Shown here piece by piece: positions 5,538 to 5,539 of a DNA stretch of 5,539 nucleotides; within the stretch, counting starts at the first letter, position 1; each line of letters starts with the position of its first letter. The DNA comes from Candidatus Roizmanbacteria bacterium CG22_combo_CG10-13_8_21_14_all_34_12 (GTDB taxonomy: Bacteria > Patescibacteriota > Microgenomatia > UBA1406 > GWC2-37-13). Location: contig PCTC01000043.1 of the NCBI GenBank assembly GCA_002786595.1, positions 1-5,539 of the forward strand. The letters are read 5' to 3'. The position numbers and the translations under genes are program-made. The notes below the pieces were generated by a model that did no database searches, was not told the origin of the DNA, and was given only the letters and a program-made list of their open reading frames with translations.

Positions 5538-5539
5538 GA

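Overview
The window is AT-rich bacterial DNA with compact spacing, short proteins and standard TGA/TAA/TAG stops. A metallo-hydrolase gene precedes dnaB, no Shine-Dalgarno sequence is visible before the gene starts, and the tRNA lacks an encoded CCA end. Together these suggest an uncultivated small-genome lineage such as Patescibacteria/CPR, perhaps Microgenomates. This placement is an inference from gene content and style. No marker gene here settles it.

Layout: positions 1-200 have no protein gene. They hold a short CCAAT-type tandem repeat (about 24-62) and a 64-bp palindromic element (92-155). A tRNA-His(GTG) follows at 201-274. Positions 371-945 carry an unrecognised gene that reads as two overlapping frames (371-520 and 517-945). 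It looks like one protein of about 190 residues broken by a one-base deletion in a C6 tract. A single-pass membrane protein (1034-1453) is followed by a 150-bp, extremely AT-rich spacer. Next come an MBL-fold metallo-hydrolase (1604-2239) and, 6 bp later, the replicative helicase dnaB (2246-3577). A perfect-consensus sigma70 promoter starts 3 bp after dnaB and drives a type II toxin-antitoxin pair: an AbrB-fold antitoxin (3637-3897) and a PIN-domain toxin (3903-4334). On the minus strand, converging on the toxin, is an exported HELGH zinc-metalloprotease-like protein (4374-5522) whose start and -10 box lie at the right edge.

How it works together: MBL hydrolase and dnaB look co-transcribed. 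The antitoxin and toxin form their own unit. The most systematic signal is in expression. Two genes (1034 and the minus-strand protease) have an extended -10 box (TGnTATAnT) exactly 6 nt before the ATG, which predicts leaderless mRNAs. The MBL gene has a similar box 11 nt before its ATG. I see no clearly new multi-gene system. The items most worth follow-up are the leaderless-promoter architecture, the exported metalloprotease-like protein, the toxin's missing first aspartate, the ATAGA repeats over its promoter, and the frameshifted gene.
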